64,000 bases of DNA from assembly GCF_007748095.1 (NCBI RefSeq), contig NZ_CP036287.1, positions 6,014,001 to 6,078,000 on the forward strand, in the 5' to 3' direction. The translations under genes were made by a program, and so were the position numbers. The DNA is from Engelhardtia mirabilis (GTDB lineage Bacteria; Planctomycetota; UBA1135; GCA-002686595). The notes under the pieces were generated by a model. The model saw only the letters and a program-made list of their open reading frames with translations. It was not told the DNA's origin and made no database searches. This document shows positions 1 to 8,110 of the stretch, one piece after another; within the stretch, counting starts at the first letter, position 1; each line of letters begins with the position of its first letter.

Positions 1-837
1 GTGCGCCGAGTGCGCCGCATCACCCAGCAGCACCACCTTGCCGTCGTGCCAGTGGCGGTTGACCACGTTGGGAAAGCGCCGCCAGATCGATCGGTTCGCC
101 AAGAGCCGCTCACCGCCGAGCTCCTGCGCGAACAACTTCTCGCAGTAGGCGACCGTCTCCTCCTCGCTCGCGCCCTCCATCCCGGCCCGGCGCCAGGTGT
201 CCTCGTGGGTCTCGACGATCCACGTGCCGCGGGCCTCGCCGGCGGCGCCCGAGCCCTCCTGGAAGGGGTAGGCGTGGACCATCCACAGGCCGTGTTCGTT
301 CTCCTTGAACACGAATGTGAAGGCGTCGAGCAGCCTGGTCGTCCCGAGCCACGTGAAGCGGCAGTGGCGCCAATCGAGCGACGGCTCGAACACCTGGCGG
401 TGGTCCTCGCGGATCTTGCTGTTGATGCCGTCGCAGGCGATCACCAGGTCCGCCTCGCGGGCGATCTGGCCTTCGTCGACCTCGCGCTCGAAGACCAACT
501 CGACGCCCAGCTCCGCCGCGCGCTCGTGGAAGATCTGCAAGAGCCGCTTGCGCGCCATGCCGCAGAAACCGTGGCCCGTGGAGCGCACCAGTTCAGCTCC
601 CAAGTACGTCTCGATGTCGGTCCAGTAGACGAAGCTCTCGCGGATCGCGCGGTAGCTCTCGGGATCCACCTGCTCGAAGTTGCCGAGGGTCTCGTCCGAG
701 AACACGACCCCCCAGCCGAAGGTGTCGTCGGAGCGATTGCGCTCGTAGACGACGACCTCGAAGTCCGGGTGGCGGCGCTTGGCCAGGATCGAGAAGTAGA
801 GGCCGGCGGGGCCGCCACCGATGCAGGCGATCTTCAT
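1..837 (-). CDS. FAD-dependent monooxygenase, salicylyl-CoA/anthraniloyl-CoA hydroxylase type (C-terminus outside window)
   Basis: The first 279 residues of a class A flavin hydroxylase are visible, starting at an ATG (835-837). The reading frame stays open to the window edge, so the gene is cut. The FAD dinucleotide-binding GGGPAG is at residues 7-12, a family-typical GWGVVFSDETLGNF block follows near residue 41, and the second FAD motif GDAAH is at 272-276. The N-terminus resembles the monooxygenase half of bifunctional salicylyl-CoA 5-hydroxylases and anthraniloyl(2-aminobenzoyl)-CoA monooxygenases. Those carry an Old Yellow Enzyme-like C-terminal half, which would lie beyond the edge. Expected role: hydroxylation of an aromatic CoA thioester in aerobic aromatic degradation. 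The truncated hemoglobin gene lies 36 bp upstream in the same direction, so the two may be co-transcribed. Substrate is inferred from family resemblance only. Confidence 0.85.
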   Translation of the reverse strand, partial: MKIACIGGGPAGLYFSILAKRRHPDFEVVVYERNRSDDTFGWGVVFSDETLGNFEQVDPESYRAIRESFVYWTDIETYLGAELVRSTGHGFCGMARKRLLQIFHERAAELGVELVFEREVDEGQIAREADLVIACDGINSKIREDHRQVFEPSLDWRHCRFTWLGTTRLLDAFTFVFKENEHGLWMVHAYPFQEGSGAAGEARGTWIVETHEDTWRRAGMEGASEEETVAYCEKLFAQELGGERLLANRSIWRRFPNVVNRHWHDGKVVLLGDAAHSAH

Positions 838-873
838 GGGGAGGGGGGCTCGGGTGGCGCGGGGCGCGGGAGT

Positions 874-1263
874 CTAGCTGTTCAGGAGGAACGTCGCCGT
901 GGCGTCGAAGAACGCGTGCAGCCGCGCTCGGGTGTGGGCGTCGGTGTCGAGCTCGCCCAGGGCCGCCCCCATGTGCTCCATCCAGCGGTCGCGCGCCGCC
1001 TGGTCGAGGCGGAAGCGTGCGTGCCGCATTCGCAGGCGCGGGTGGCCACGCGCTTCCACGTAGCGCGGCGGACCACCGCAGCGACCGACGATGAAGTCGA
1101 GCAGGCGCCCCTGCGAGCCGTCCCAATCGTCGTCCGGGTACATGGGCGCCAGCAGATCGTCGCCGCGGACGCGTCGATAGAAGCTGGACACCAGGGCCGA
1201 GAAGCCCTCCTCGCCGAGCTCGTCGTAGAGCTGCTCGAGGCCTGCGTAGGGATCCGTGGGCAT
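874..1263 (-). CDS. Truncated hemoglobin, group II (trHbO-like)
   Basis: A 129-residue protein, a normal size for a 2-on-2 globin. Landmarks of group II are visible: Tyr29 in SSFYRRV (B10 position), the proximal haem His81 in the RHARF block, and Trp94 in DRWMEHM (the conserved G8 Trp). A GGP turn occurs near residues 63-65. The frame is open further upstream, but residues before MPTDPY look non-homologous, so the ATG at 1261-1263 is taken as start. The likely role is oxygen or reactive-nitrogen handling in the cytoplasm. It sits 36 bp upstream of a co-directional flavin monooxygenase, which hints at a link to an oxygen-using reaction, but that is inference. Confidence 0.9.
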   Translation of the reverse strand: MPTDPYAGLEQLYDELGEEGFSALVSSFYRRVRGDDLLAPMYPDDDWDGSQGRLLDFIVGRCGGPPRYVEARGHPRLRMRHARFRLDQAARDRWMEHMGAALGELDTDAHTRARLHAFFDATATFLLNS

Positions 1264-1416
1264 GATTCGAGGGAGTTCGCGCGCGGGAGTCCGAAGGGCC
1301 GACTGCGGACCCCGAGGTCCGAGATTAGCCCAGGGCGGCTTCGCGCGGAATCCGATCCTCGCATCTAGTGCCGAGCGTTTAGATTCATCGCCCCGCGAGT
1401 CAACTCGCGCCTTCTG

Positions 1417-1644
1417 GTGAAGCAGTCGACCGTCAAACAGCTCCACGACGCCGCCGCAGCTCGGGGCGACCTCACCTACCTCGACCCGGAAACCGGCTTG
1501 GCCGTGCTGACGCGGGTCTTCCTGCGGCGCCGCGGCTACTGCTGCGGACGGGGCTGCCGCCACTGCCCCTACCACGACGAAGAAGCGTCCGACGAGGAGC
1601 GTCAGCGGCCGCCCGTACGTCCGCCGAAGCGCAACGCCGGCTGA
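1417..1644 (+). CDS. DUF5522-type small cysteine-rich protein
   Basis: A 75-residue protein starting at a GTG. The core YCCGRGCRHCPY (Cys42, Cys43, Cys47, Cys50) matches the signature of small DUF5522 proteins, in which a LDPETG...RGYCCGxGCRHCPY block is nearly the whole domain. The cysteines suggest metal binding, but no function is established. The tail after residue 52 is charged and probably disordered. It is co-directional with the SnoaL-like gene 43 bp downstream. Confidence 0.8.
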   Translation: MKQSTVKQLHDAAAARGDLTYLDPETGLAVLTRVFLRRRGYCCGRGCRHCPYHDEEASDEERQRPPVRPPKRNAG

Positions 1645-1687
1645 CAAGGTCCTTCTCGCGCCGCCCGCGTCGCGTTCCAATCGGTCC

Positions 1688-2110
1688 ATGGGCGACTCCG
1701 ACTACGACGCGCAGAAGGGCGCCGCCCGCGCCAACCGCGCCTTCTACGCGGCCTTCGAGGAGTTGGACATCGGCGCCATGACGGCTCTTTGGCACGACGA
1801 CGACGGCGTCCAGTGCATCCACCCGGGGAGCGAAGTCCTGATCGGCCGCCGCCGCGTGATCGGCTCCTGGGCGGCGATCTTCGAGCACACCGACTCGATC
1901 CGCTTCGAGCTCTCCGACCTGCAGATCCAAGTCCGCGGCGACACCGCCTGGGCCACCATGGTCGAGCGCATCCGTGCCAGCTCGGGGGGCGAGGACATTC
2001 GCTCCGACATGGCCGCGACCAATGCCTTCGTGCGCACGGACGGTGGCTGGAAGCTGGTCCTGCACCACGCCTCGCCGGTACAGCGGCGATTCTTCCCCGA
2101 GGGCTTGTAG
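1688..2110 (+). CDS. SnoaL/NTF2-like protein
   Basis: A 140-residue protein of the NTF2-like cone fold (SnoaL_3/DUF4440 group). Features seen: N-terminal ANRAFYAAFEELDIGAM helix, ALWHDDDGVQCIHPGSEVLIGRRRVIGSW block, and a C-terminal GGWKLVLHHASPV strand typical of the family. Such proteins are small cytoplasmic ligand-binding proteins or enzymes, and no catalytic assignment is possible here. The start is an ATG 43 bp after the DUF5522 stop. A strong hairpin follows the stop codon, shared with the convergent FG-GAP gene. Confidence 0.85.
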   Translation: MGDSDYDAQKGAARANRAFYAAFEELDIGAMTALWHDDDGVQCIHPGSEVLIGRRRVIGSWAAIFEHTDSIRFELSDLQIQVRGDTAWATMVERIRASSGGEDIRSDMAATNAFVRTDGGWKLVLHHASPVQRRFFPEGL

Positions 2111-2144
2111 GCTCCCGCCCGCGGCTGGCCGCGCGGACGGGAGC
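2111..2144. terminator. Hairpin between convergent genes
   Basis: An imperfect GC-rich inverted repeat starts right after the SnoaL-like stop codon. GCTCCCG (2111-2117) pairs with CGGGAGC (2138-2144), with inner CCGCGG/CCGCGCGG. It lies between two convergent genes and could terminate transcription from both sides. There is no T-tract, as is common in very GC-rich genomes, so a terminator role is inferred. Confidence 0.5.
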
Positions 2145-2156
2145 ACGACGCGCGTC

Positions 2157-3737
2157 CTACAGGTATCCGCCCAGGGTGATCTCGAGCCCATGGGTCAGAC
2201 GCACCGTCTCGGTCGGCGAGAGCGGCGCCAGGAGAGCACCCTGGGCGTAGATCTGCAGGCCGGCCAGCCCGGCCACCGACGGGACGCTGATCGAGAAGTC
2301 GGCGGGAGCGCCGGTCCACGGCACGATCGACGCGAACAGCTCGCTCGAGGGCGCGAGATCGACGAGCAACTCGCCGGCGGTGCCAAAGTCGACGCCGCAG
2401 CTCGGCCAGCCGGCGACCGGGGCGGCCGAGACGACCAGCAGTGAAGCGAGTGTGGCCGGTTGGGCGCCGTCGGTGCGCAGGGTGAGGGTCTGGCCGGCGA
2501 AGGGCAGACCAGCGGCCAGGTCGAGGCTGCCCAGGTTGCCGAGGCACTCGGACATGGGCGCGGCGACGCCGGCGGCCCCGAACAGGTAGGCCGACCCGCA
2601 GGCGTCGCCGACGTCGTCGTCCCTGGCGGCGCCGGCCACGATCACGCCGCCGGCAACGCAGACCGCCCCGCCCAGCTCGTCCGACGAAGTCGAGTCGCTG
2701 GCCAGCAGCTTGGTGACGAAGGACCCACTCGCCGCCTGGTAGACGTACACCGCGCCCGACGAGAACCCACCCTGGTTGTCCTGCCCCGCGCCGACCACGA
2801 CCAGTGGGCCTTCGATACCGACGGACGAGCCGAACTCGGCGAAGATGTGGCCGTCATTCGGGACCAGCTTCTCGATCTGCTGGCCGGTGACCGCATCGAA
2901 CATGTAGGCGGCTCCGGAATCCTTGCCCTTGGGGCTCGCCGTCCGCGCGCCGACGACGACCGTACCGGCGTCGATCGCGACGCTCGAGCCGAAGAAGCTC
3001 CAGGCGGTCCCGTCGAGGGCGGACAACTGGCGGATCTGGACGCCGCTCGCCGCGTCGAAGACGAAGGCGGTGCCGGTCAACAGCCCCAGCCCGTCCCCTA
3101 CCTGGGCGCCGACGACCACCAGGCCGGCGTCGATGTCGACAGCCCCGCCGAAGCCGCCGGCGGAGCCGGTGCCGGAGGGCGCCAGCTTCGCGAGCTCTTG
3201 CCCGGTCGCGACGTCGAACACGTAGGCGGCCCCCAGCGCGCCGACGACGGCCAGACCGCCGTCCATGGCGACCGCCGTGCCGAACTGGACCGCCGCGTCG
3301 GAGGGTTGCAGCTCGGCCGACTGGGTGCCGCTGCTCGCATCGAAGAGGTATGCCGCGCCCGAGTCGGTCCCGGTCACGTCCGCGAACGGCGCGCCGACCA
3401 GAGCCAGAGCACCGTCGACGCAGACCGCCGCGCCGAAGCGGTCACCGGCGGACACGCCGGTGGGGACGAGTTGCACCGACTCGCCGCCCGTCGTGGCGTC
3501 GAACAGGAACGCCGACCCGGCGTCCGGTCCCGCCGCGTCCGCGAGGGGCGCGCCGACTGCGACGCGCACGCCGTCGGTCCCCACGGACGAGCCGAACTCG
3601 TCGCCAGCGAGCACGGCGGCGGCCAGGAGCTTGTGGTCTTCGGAGCCCTGGACTGCGGGCGTCGCGGCGGCGCCGGCCTGCAAGGCGATGCAGGTGAACA
3701 GGAGAGTGGACGACGAGGGTCGAATGGGGTTCTTCAT
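2157..3737 (-). CDS. Secreted FG-GAP beta-propeller protein with conserved C-terminal domain
   Basis: A 526-residue exported protein. The N-terminus (MKNPIRPSSSTLLFTCIALQ, then AGAAA) reads as a signal peptide. From about residue 40 to 385 there are seven or so repeats of the form FGSSVGxDGVRVAVGAPLAD...GSAFLFDATTG, the non-calcium FG-GAP variant that builds an integrin-alpha-like seven-bladed propeller. The last ~120 residues form a separate beta-rich domain beginning with an ECLGNLGSL block, including WPSCGVDFG and ending LEITLGGYL. This resembles the terminal domains of the other propeller proteins in this window and may be for surface anchoring or sorting. No enzymatic motif is seen. It is probably an extracellular adhesion or structural protein. 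Confidence 0.85.
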   Translation of the reverse strand: MKNPIRPSSSTLLFTCIALQAGAAATPAVQGSEDHKLLAAAVLAGDEFGSSVGTDGVRVAVGAPLADAAGPDAGSAFLFDATTGGESVQLVPTGVSAGDRFGAAVCVDGALALVGAPFADVTGTDSGAAYLFDASSGTQSAELQPSDAAVQFGTAVAMDGGLAVVGALGAAYVFDVATGQELAKLAPSGTGSAGGFGGAVDIDAGLVVVGAQVGDGLGLLTGTAFVFDAASGVQIRQLSALDGTAWSFFGSSVAIDAGTVVVGARTASPKGKDSGAAYMFDAVTGQQIEKLVPNDGHIFAEFGSSVGIEGPLVVVGAGQDNQGGFSSGAVYVYQAASGSFVTKLLASDSTSSDELGGAVCVAGGVIVAGAARDDDVGDACGSAYLFGAAGVAAPMSECLGNLGSLDLAAGLPFAGQTLTLRTDGAQPATLASLLVVSAAPVAGWPSCGVDFGTAGELLVDLAPSSELFASIVPWTGAPADFSISVPSVAGLAGLQIYAQGALLAPLSPTETVRLTHGLEITLGGYL

Positions 3738-4153
3738 TGGGGTCGGGTGGGTCAGCGATCAGTTGCCGACCAGGTCGCGCAGGCGCGGTGGGTCCGGCTC
3801 GGTATTGACTCGGGTTCGAGGGGAGGCCGCGGTCGCCGCATCTGTCGCGGCCGGGACCTGCGGAGCGCCCGGGTTGGCGATCGACCACGGCGCTCGCCGG
3901 TGATCGCCGACCCGGTGGGCCCGGCAGGCCCGGTCGGCGGGGAGGTTCGAGGTCGAGCGGGCTCCGACGACCAGGGCCTCCCAGGTCACGCAGGCAGGCG
4001 GGACTCGCTCGACAATGATATTCGAGATCCGCAAGTCCTGTGCCGCACCACCGAGACCCTCCAGCGGGGTCGAGGAAGGCGTTCGACGTGGATGCCCGTC
4101 CACGGCCTCGACGCCCTGTCCACGATCTGGACGAGTAGGGCCGGCGCCCGGCG

Positions 4154-4188
4154 CCTCCCGCCTCCCGCCTCCCGCCTCCCGCCTCCCG
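4154..4188. repeat. Heptamer tandem array CCTCCCG x5
   Basis: Five perfect head-to-tail copies of CCTCCCG. It lies in the spacer downstream of the malic enzyme gene. A second, different heptamer array follows 21 bp later. Such arrays can change copy number by slippage. Confidence 0.95.
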
Positions 4189-4209
4189 CCCCGCGGCCCC
4201 GCGGCCCCC

Positions 4210-4237
4210 GGGTCCCGGGTCCCGGGTCCCGGGTCCC
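4210..4237. repeat. Heptamer tandem array GGGTCCC x4
   Basis: Four perfect tandem copies of GGGTCCC, each nearly self-complementary, ending 31 bp before the malic enzyme stop codon. On the minus strand the array lies just 3' of that gene and could fold into GC hairpins, so a role in transcript termination is possible but unproven. Confidence 0.95.
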
Positions 4238-4268
4238 GGCGATCGAGCGGGCGATCCGACCCTCGCCG

Positions 4269-5477
4269 TCAGCCGCGCACGCCCGCGATCGCGCCCTCGC
4301 GCACGACGCCGTCGTGGAGTGCCGCGGCCGCCACGGCGTGGGCCACCCGCACGGCGACGGAGCGGTCGAAGGGCGGCGGCAGGATGCGATGGGGCGAGGG
4401 ATCGACGACGCAGCCGGCGATGGCCTCCATGGCGGCGAACTTCATGCCGCTGGTGAAGCGCACGGCGCGGGCCTCGAGGGCGCCGCGGAACAGGCCGGGG
4501 AAGGCCAGGACGTTGTTGACCTGGTTCGGCAGGTCGCTGCGGCCGGTGCCGACGATGGCGGCGCCGTTGGCCTTGGCAGCCTCGGGGTCCACCTCGGGGA
4601 TCGGGTTGGCCATCGCCAACACGATCGGGTCCGCGGCCATGGTGGCGATGTCCTTGCCCTCCAGCACGCCGCCGGCGCTGACGCCGATGAAGATGTCCGC
4701 GCCGCGCAGGGCGTCGCGCAACGTCCCGCGCTCGCCCTCGGGGTTGGTCAGGCGCGCCAGCTCCTCCTTGATCGGGTCCTGGCGCTCGCGCTCGGGCGAG
4801 AGGATCCCGCGGCTGTCGCAGATCCGCAGCTGCCCCACGGGGATGCAGCGGTCGTGGCCGTCGGTGCACGACAACAGGCGCGCGATGGCCCGCCCGGCCG
4901 CGCCGGCGCCGCTGATCACGACCTTCAACTGCGAGAGCGAGCGCCCCTGCACCCGCAGCGAGTTCATCACCGCCGCCAAGAGGACGATGGCCGTGCCGTG
5001 CTGGTCGTCGTGCAGCACCGGGATGCCGATGTCCTGGAGGGCGTCCTCGATCTCGAAGCAGCGCGGCGCGGAGATGTCCTCCAGGTTGATGCCCCCGAAG
5101 GTCGGTGCGATGGCGCGCACGGTCTCGATGATCTGGGCCGGCTCGCGCTGGTCGAGCACGATCGGGAAGGCATCGACGCCGGCGAATTCCTTGAACAGCA
5201 CGGCCTTGCCCTCCATCACCGGCAGGGCGGCCTCGGGTCCCAGGTCGCCGAGGCCGAGGATCGCCGAGCCGTCCGAGACGACGGCGACGGTGCGGCCCTT
5301 GAGGGTCAGGTCCCAGGCGGCCGACACGTCCCGGCCGATCACCTCGCAGGGCCGCGCCACGCCCGGGGTGTAGGCCAGGGAGAGGTCCTCCATCGAGTCC
5401 ACGCGCGTGCGCGACGAGACCTCGAGCTTGCCTTGCTTCTCGCGGTGCAGGGCCAGAGAGCGCTCGTAGATGTCCAT
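4269..5477 (-). CDS. NAD(P)-dependent malic enzyme (oxaloacetate-decarboxylating)
   Basis: A 402-residue protein of the short bacterial malic enzyme type, which converts malate to pyruvate and CO2 with NAD(P)+ reduction. Visible landmarks: YTPGVA (36-41), catalytic Lys91 in GKAVLFK, metal-binding NLEDI (Glu133, Asp134) and HDDQHGT (156-162), and a Rossmann GAGAAG at 190-195. The C-terminal NPIPEVDPEAA and RSDLPNQVNNVLAFPG blocks are standard. The start is the ATG before MDIYERSLALH, where homology begins. It is a stand-alone gene divergent from the DUF4336 gene. No phosphotransacetylase-like C-terminal extension is present. Confidence 0.95.
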   Translation of the reverse strand: MDIYERSLALHREKQGKLEVSSRTRVDSMEDLSLAYTPGVARPCEVIGRDVSAAWDLTLKGRTVAVVSDGSAILGLGDLGPEAALPVMEGKAVLFKEFAGVDAFPIVLDQREPAQIIETVRAIAPTFGGINLEDISAPRCFEIEDALQDIGIPVLHDDQHGTAIVLLAAVMNSLRVQGRSLSQLKVVISGAGAAGRAIARLLSCTDGHDRCIPVGQLRICDSRGILSPERERQDPIKEELARLTNPEGERGTLRDALRGADIFIGVSAGGVLEGKDIATMAADPIVLAMANPIPEVDPEAAKANGAAIVGTGRSDLPNQVNNVLAFPGLFRGALEARAVRFTSGMKFAAMEAIAGCVVDPSPHRILPPPFDRSVAVRVAHAVAAAALHDGVVREGAIAGVRG

Positions 5478-5630
5478 GGATGGGATGGGGTTCGAGGGGG
5501 CTGACGACGCGCGATCGCGGAGCTGGTGCGCGACCCTACGGCACTGCCGCGCCCGCCGCGACGACCTGGGCTCGACGCGCGTCGATTTGCCGCATGGATT
5601 CCCGCGGCGACGTGTGCGAAACCATTCGCC

Positions 5631-6317
5631 ATGGCAGCCACCTCGAGCATCACTCCTCTGACCGACGATCTCTGGACGGTCCAATCCGACTTCGGGCTGC
5701 TCGGGATGCCCCTCGGGCACCGCATGACGGTCGCCAAGCTGTCCGGCGGCGGGCTCTGGCTGCACTCGCCGGTGCCGTGGTCCGCGGACCTCGTCGCGCG
5801 GCTCGCCGAGTTGGGTCCGATCGAGCACTGGGTCGCGCCCAGCCGCACCCACGACCTGTACCTCGACCAGTGGTTCGAGCACCTGCCCGCCGCCTCGACT
5901 TGGGGTGCGCCCAAGCTGCGACGCCCGCACCCCGAGTGGAACTTCACGGGCTGGCTGGCCGAGGACCTGGACGCCCCCTGGCGCGGCGAGTTCGAGCTGT
6001 TGCCCCTGGAGGGCGCGCCGCGGGTCGGCGAGTGGATGTTCCTGCACCGCGCCAGCCGCACCGCGATCACCGCCGACGCCGTCTTCAACCTCGGCACGGC
6101 GACCGGTGGCTGGGGCGGCCTGATGCAGCGCATGCTCGGGATTCACGGCGAGGCCCGCGCGGGGCGGCTGATGCGCTCGGTGATCAAGGACCGCGAGGCT
6201 TGGAACGCGAGCCTGGGTCGCGTGCTCGAGTGGGACTTCGAGCGTCTGGTCGTCGGCCACGGCGAGCCGATCACCGAGGACCCCAAGGGCAAGCTGCGCG
6301 CGGCCTGGGGGCTGTAG
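5631..6317 (+). CDS. DUF4336 domain protein
   Basis: A 228-residue protein starting at an ATG before MAATSSITPL. An in-frame upstream start at 5526 would add a low-complexity Arg/Pro leader and is less likely. The sequence shows the DUF4336 pattern: LWTVQSDFGLLGMPLGHRMTV at the N-terminus, HWVAPSRTHDLYLDQWFEHLPAAS in the middle and RLVVGHGEPI near the end. These proteins look like metallo-beta-lactamase-fold relatives with a shortened metal site. Biochemical function is not established. It is divergent from malic enzyme, sharing a 153-bp intergenic region. Confidence 0.8.
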   Translation: MAATSSITPLTDDLWTVQSDFGLLGMPLGHRMTVAKLSGGGLWLHSPVPWSADLVARLAELGPIEHWVAPSRTHDLYLDQWFEHLPAASTWGAPKLRRPHPEWNFTGWLAEDLDAPWRGEFELLPLEGAPRVGEWMFLHRASRTAITADAVFNLGTATGGWGGLMQRMLGIHGEARAGRLMRSVIKDREAWNASLGRVLEWDFERLVVGHGEPITEDPKGKLRAAWGL

Positions 6318-6349
6318 GCACCGCGGCTGCGCGTCGCGCGGCCCCGAGT

Positions 6350-8020
6350 TCACCGCTCGCCGGTCGGCGCCTCGGCCGGCTCCGGTGCGAGCAGCACGCT
6401 CTCCGAGCGCGAGCCGGCGTAGGCTTCGACGACGATCTGAGCCGGCTGGTGTCCGCGCGCCGTGAGCGTCAGGGTCGTGCGCGCCGCCGGCAGGTTGCCG
6501 AGCATCGCCGCGGGCACTGCTTGCGCCAGGCCACCGCCGGCGAACCAGCGGCGCCGGTCGACCTCCGCCTCCCACGCGACGCGAATCGATGGGTGGACCT
6601 CGGCGGCGTTGAGCAGCTCGAGCTCGAAGCGGACGTAGCCCGGCAGGGCCAGCTCGTGGACCTCGTCGAGGCGGTGGTCGAGGCGCGTCATGAAGCGCAT
6701 CGGGTAGACCTCGAGCTCGACGTCGCCGCGCGGGACGTCCTCGAAGACCCACTCGACCCGGCGACTGCCGGCGCGGGGCAGGAACAGGGGCGGACCCATG
6801 ACCGAGCGCGAATCGAGGAGCTCGGAGTAGATCCGCAGCCGCACCCGATCGAGGGGCCAGGATCCGGGCACGTCGAGCGCCACGTGCAGGTCGCCGAAGA
6901 TGTCGTCGGGATGCGCGTCCAACGAGAGCCGCAGGGGCAGCCAGCCGCCCGCGGCCAGCTCGCCCCGGGTGCGGATCAGCTCGAGGTCGTCCACCAGCAG
7001 GGCGGCTTCGATCGTCCCCGCCGGGAAGGACGGAAGATCGATCCTCCCCACCTGGGCGGGGCCCTCCCAGACGGTCTCGCCGCCGCTCGTCAGTCGCAGC
7101 ACCGAGTTCGCGGGCAGGTCGATCCCCGCGCCCAGGGCGAGCTCGAGTTCGAGGTCGCCGCCCCGTTCGAGCCGGACCGACACCTGATTGCGCGCGAGAG
7201 ACGAAACGACGGCGCTCCCGAAGGCGTAGCCCGGCGCGCGCGCGAAGAGCGTCTGCTGCGGCCCGGCACCGACTCGCTCGCCCGACAGCTCGATCTCCAT
7301 CGGCGAAGTGCCGCCCTCGACCAGGCGCACCAGGTCACCGCGCGCCGGGCCCGGGTGGCCGAAGGGATCGGTCCCTGGCCGCGAGCTGACCTCCACGTCG
7401 CTCAGGTGCGCGCCGGTCCTGGCGTCCAGGGCCGAGAGCCGCGTCGTGGATTCGCGCACCACGATCACCTGCACCCGATCCCCCGGCGGCCAAGCTGCGC
7501 GCGGTGACGGCGAGAGGACTCGGCACGGCCCGCCGTCGATCCGCGGCCGGCGGAAGGTCAGGTTGCCGCGCGAGGGCAGGTCGATACGGAACTGCCCGGC
7601 GCGCACGTCGACCTCACGCACCCATTCGACCCCGTCGCTGACGAGCAGCAGCTCGATCGTCCCACTCGCTTCGTCGAACGCCATGGGCCGCTCGCCCAAC
7701 ACGGCGATCGAACCCGTCAGAGTCAGGCCCGCGACCGCGCGCGCCGATTCAGCCGAGTCGAGCTCGTGGGCCGCGACCATGACCGGCGCGACGGACGGCG
7801 TCGCGTGCGCCGCGGGGGCACGGGGGCTCGCCGCGTCGATGGGCTCCGCGACGTCGCGCAGCAGGAACCACGGCACCGCGGCGAGCAGGGCCAGGACACC
7901 GCACAGGGCGAGGCTGCGCCATGCGGACCCACCGCGCACCAGGTCCGGACTCACGGCCGCCCTCCGGCGACGTCGCGCCCCGTGCTCCGAAGGCCGTGGC
8001 CCCAGGATTCCGGGCCGCAC
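6350..8020 (-). CDS. Membrane-anchored paralog 1 (array of five)
   Basis: A 556-residue protein of unknown function with one N-terminal membrane helix (SLALCGVLALLAAVPWFLL, about residues 36-54), preceded by an Arg-rich cytoplasmic stretch. The rest is predicted beta-rich and outside the cytoplasm. It shares with its neighbours an LTGSIAV opening strand, a LSALDARTGAHLSDVEV block equivalent to the VRDAATGEHLDGV motif of the others, and an RLERGGDLELEL segment. The written start is a GTG. An in-frame GTG at 7954 (MSPDLVRGG) would also keep the helix. It follows paralog 2 by 90 bp in the same direction. It is the most divergent of the five and lacks the shared C-terminal GRYRV..GY..PV block. 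Confidence 0.75.
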   Translation of the reverse strand: MRPGILGPRPSEHGARRRRRAAVSPDLVRGGSAWRSLALCGVLALLAAVPWFLLRDVAEPIDAASPRAPAAHATPSVAPVMVAAHELDSAESARAVAGLTLTGSIAVLGERPMAFDEASGTIELLLVSDGVEWVREVDVRAGQFRIDLPSRGNLTFRRPRIDGGPCRVLSPSPRAAWPPGDRVQVIVVRESTTRLSALDARTGAHLSDVEVSSRPGTDPFGHPGPARGDLVRLVEGGTSPMEIELSGERVGAGPQQTLFARAPGYAFGSAVVSSLARNQVSVRLERGGDLELELALGAGIDLPANSVLRLTSGGETVWEGPAQVGRIDLPSFPAGTIEAALLVDDLELIRTRGELAAGGWLPLRLSLDAHPDDIFGDLHVALDVPGSWPLDRVRLRIYSELLDSRSVMGPPLFLPRAGSRRVEWVFEDVPRGDVELEVYPMRFMTRLDHRLDEVHELALPGYVRFELELLNAAEVHPSIRVAWEAEVDRRRWFAGGGLAQAVPAAMLGNLPAARTTLTLTARGHQPAQIVVEAYAGSRSESVLLAPEPAEAPTGER

Positions 8021-8110
8021 CGCATCGAACGCCCCCGCGCGTCGATCGCGATGGATCGCAGCGTGGCAGCAGTGTCGGGCATCGCGCGCGGAGCCAAGGC
8101 GATCGCTCCC

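Larger units (their letters stand above)
3738..4268. other. 531-bp spacer with heptamer arrays
   Basis: This spacer lies between the malic enzyme stop and the FG-GAP protein start, both on the minus strand. I find no recognisable gene. Short open frames here have no domain or recognisable motif. It carries two adjacent heptanucleotide arrays and a less GC-rich stretch around 4010-4040 that could hold the promoter of the FG-GAP gene, though no clear -35/-10 pair is evident. Confidence 0.6.

Noticed and set aside
1..1368. Plus-strand open frame at the left edge
   Set aside because: Antisense to the flavin monooxygenase and truncated hemoglobin, both with clear motifs.
3759..4103. A 114-codon minus-strand open frame in the malic enzyme/FG-GAP spacer
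   Set aside because: No family, poor coding bias and no clear ribosome-binding site.
2460..5504. A 1014-codon plus-strand open frame opposite the FG-GAP protein and malic enzyme
   Set aside because: Shadow of real minus-strand genes. Very high GC removes stop codons. The translation is Arg/Gly/Ala-rich with no domain.
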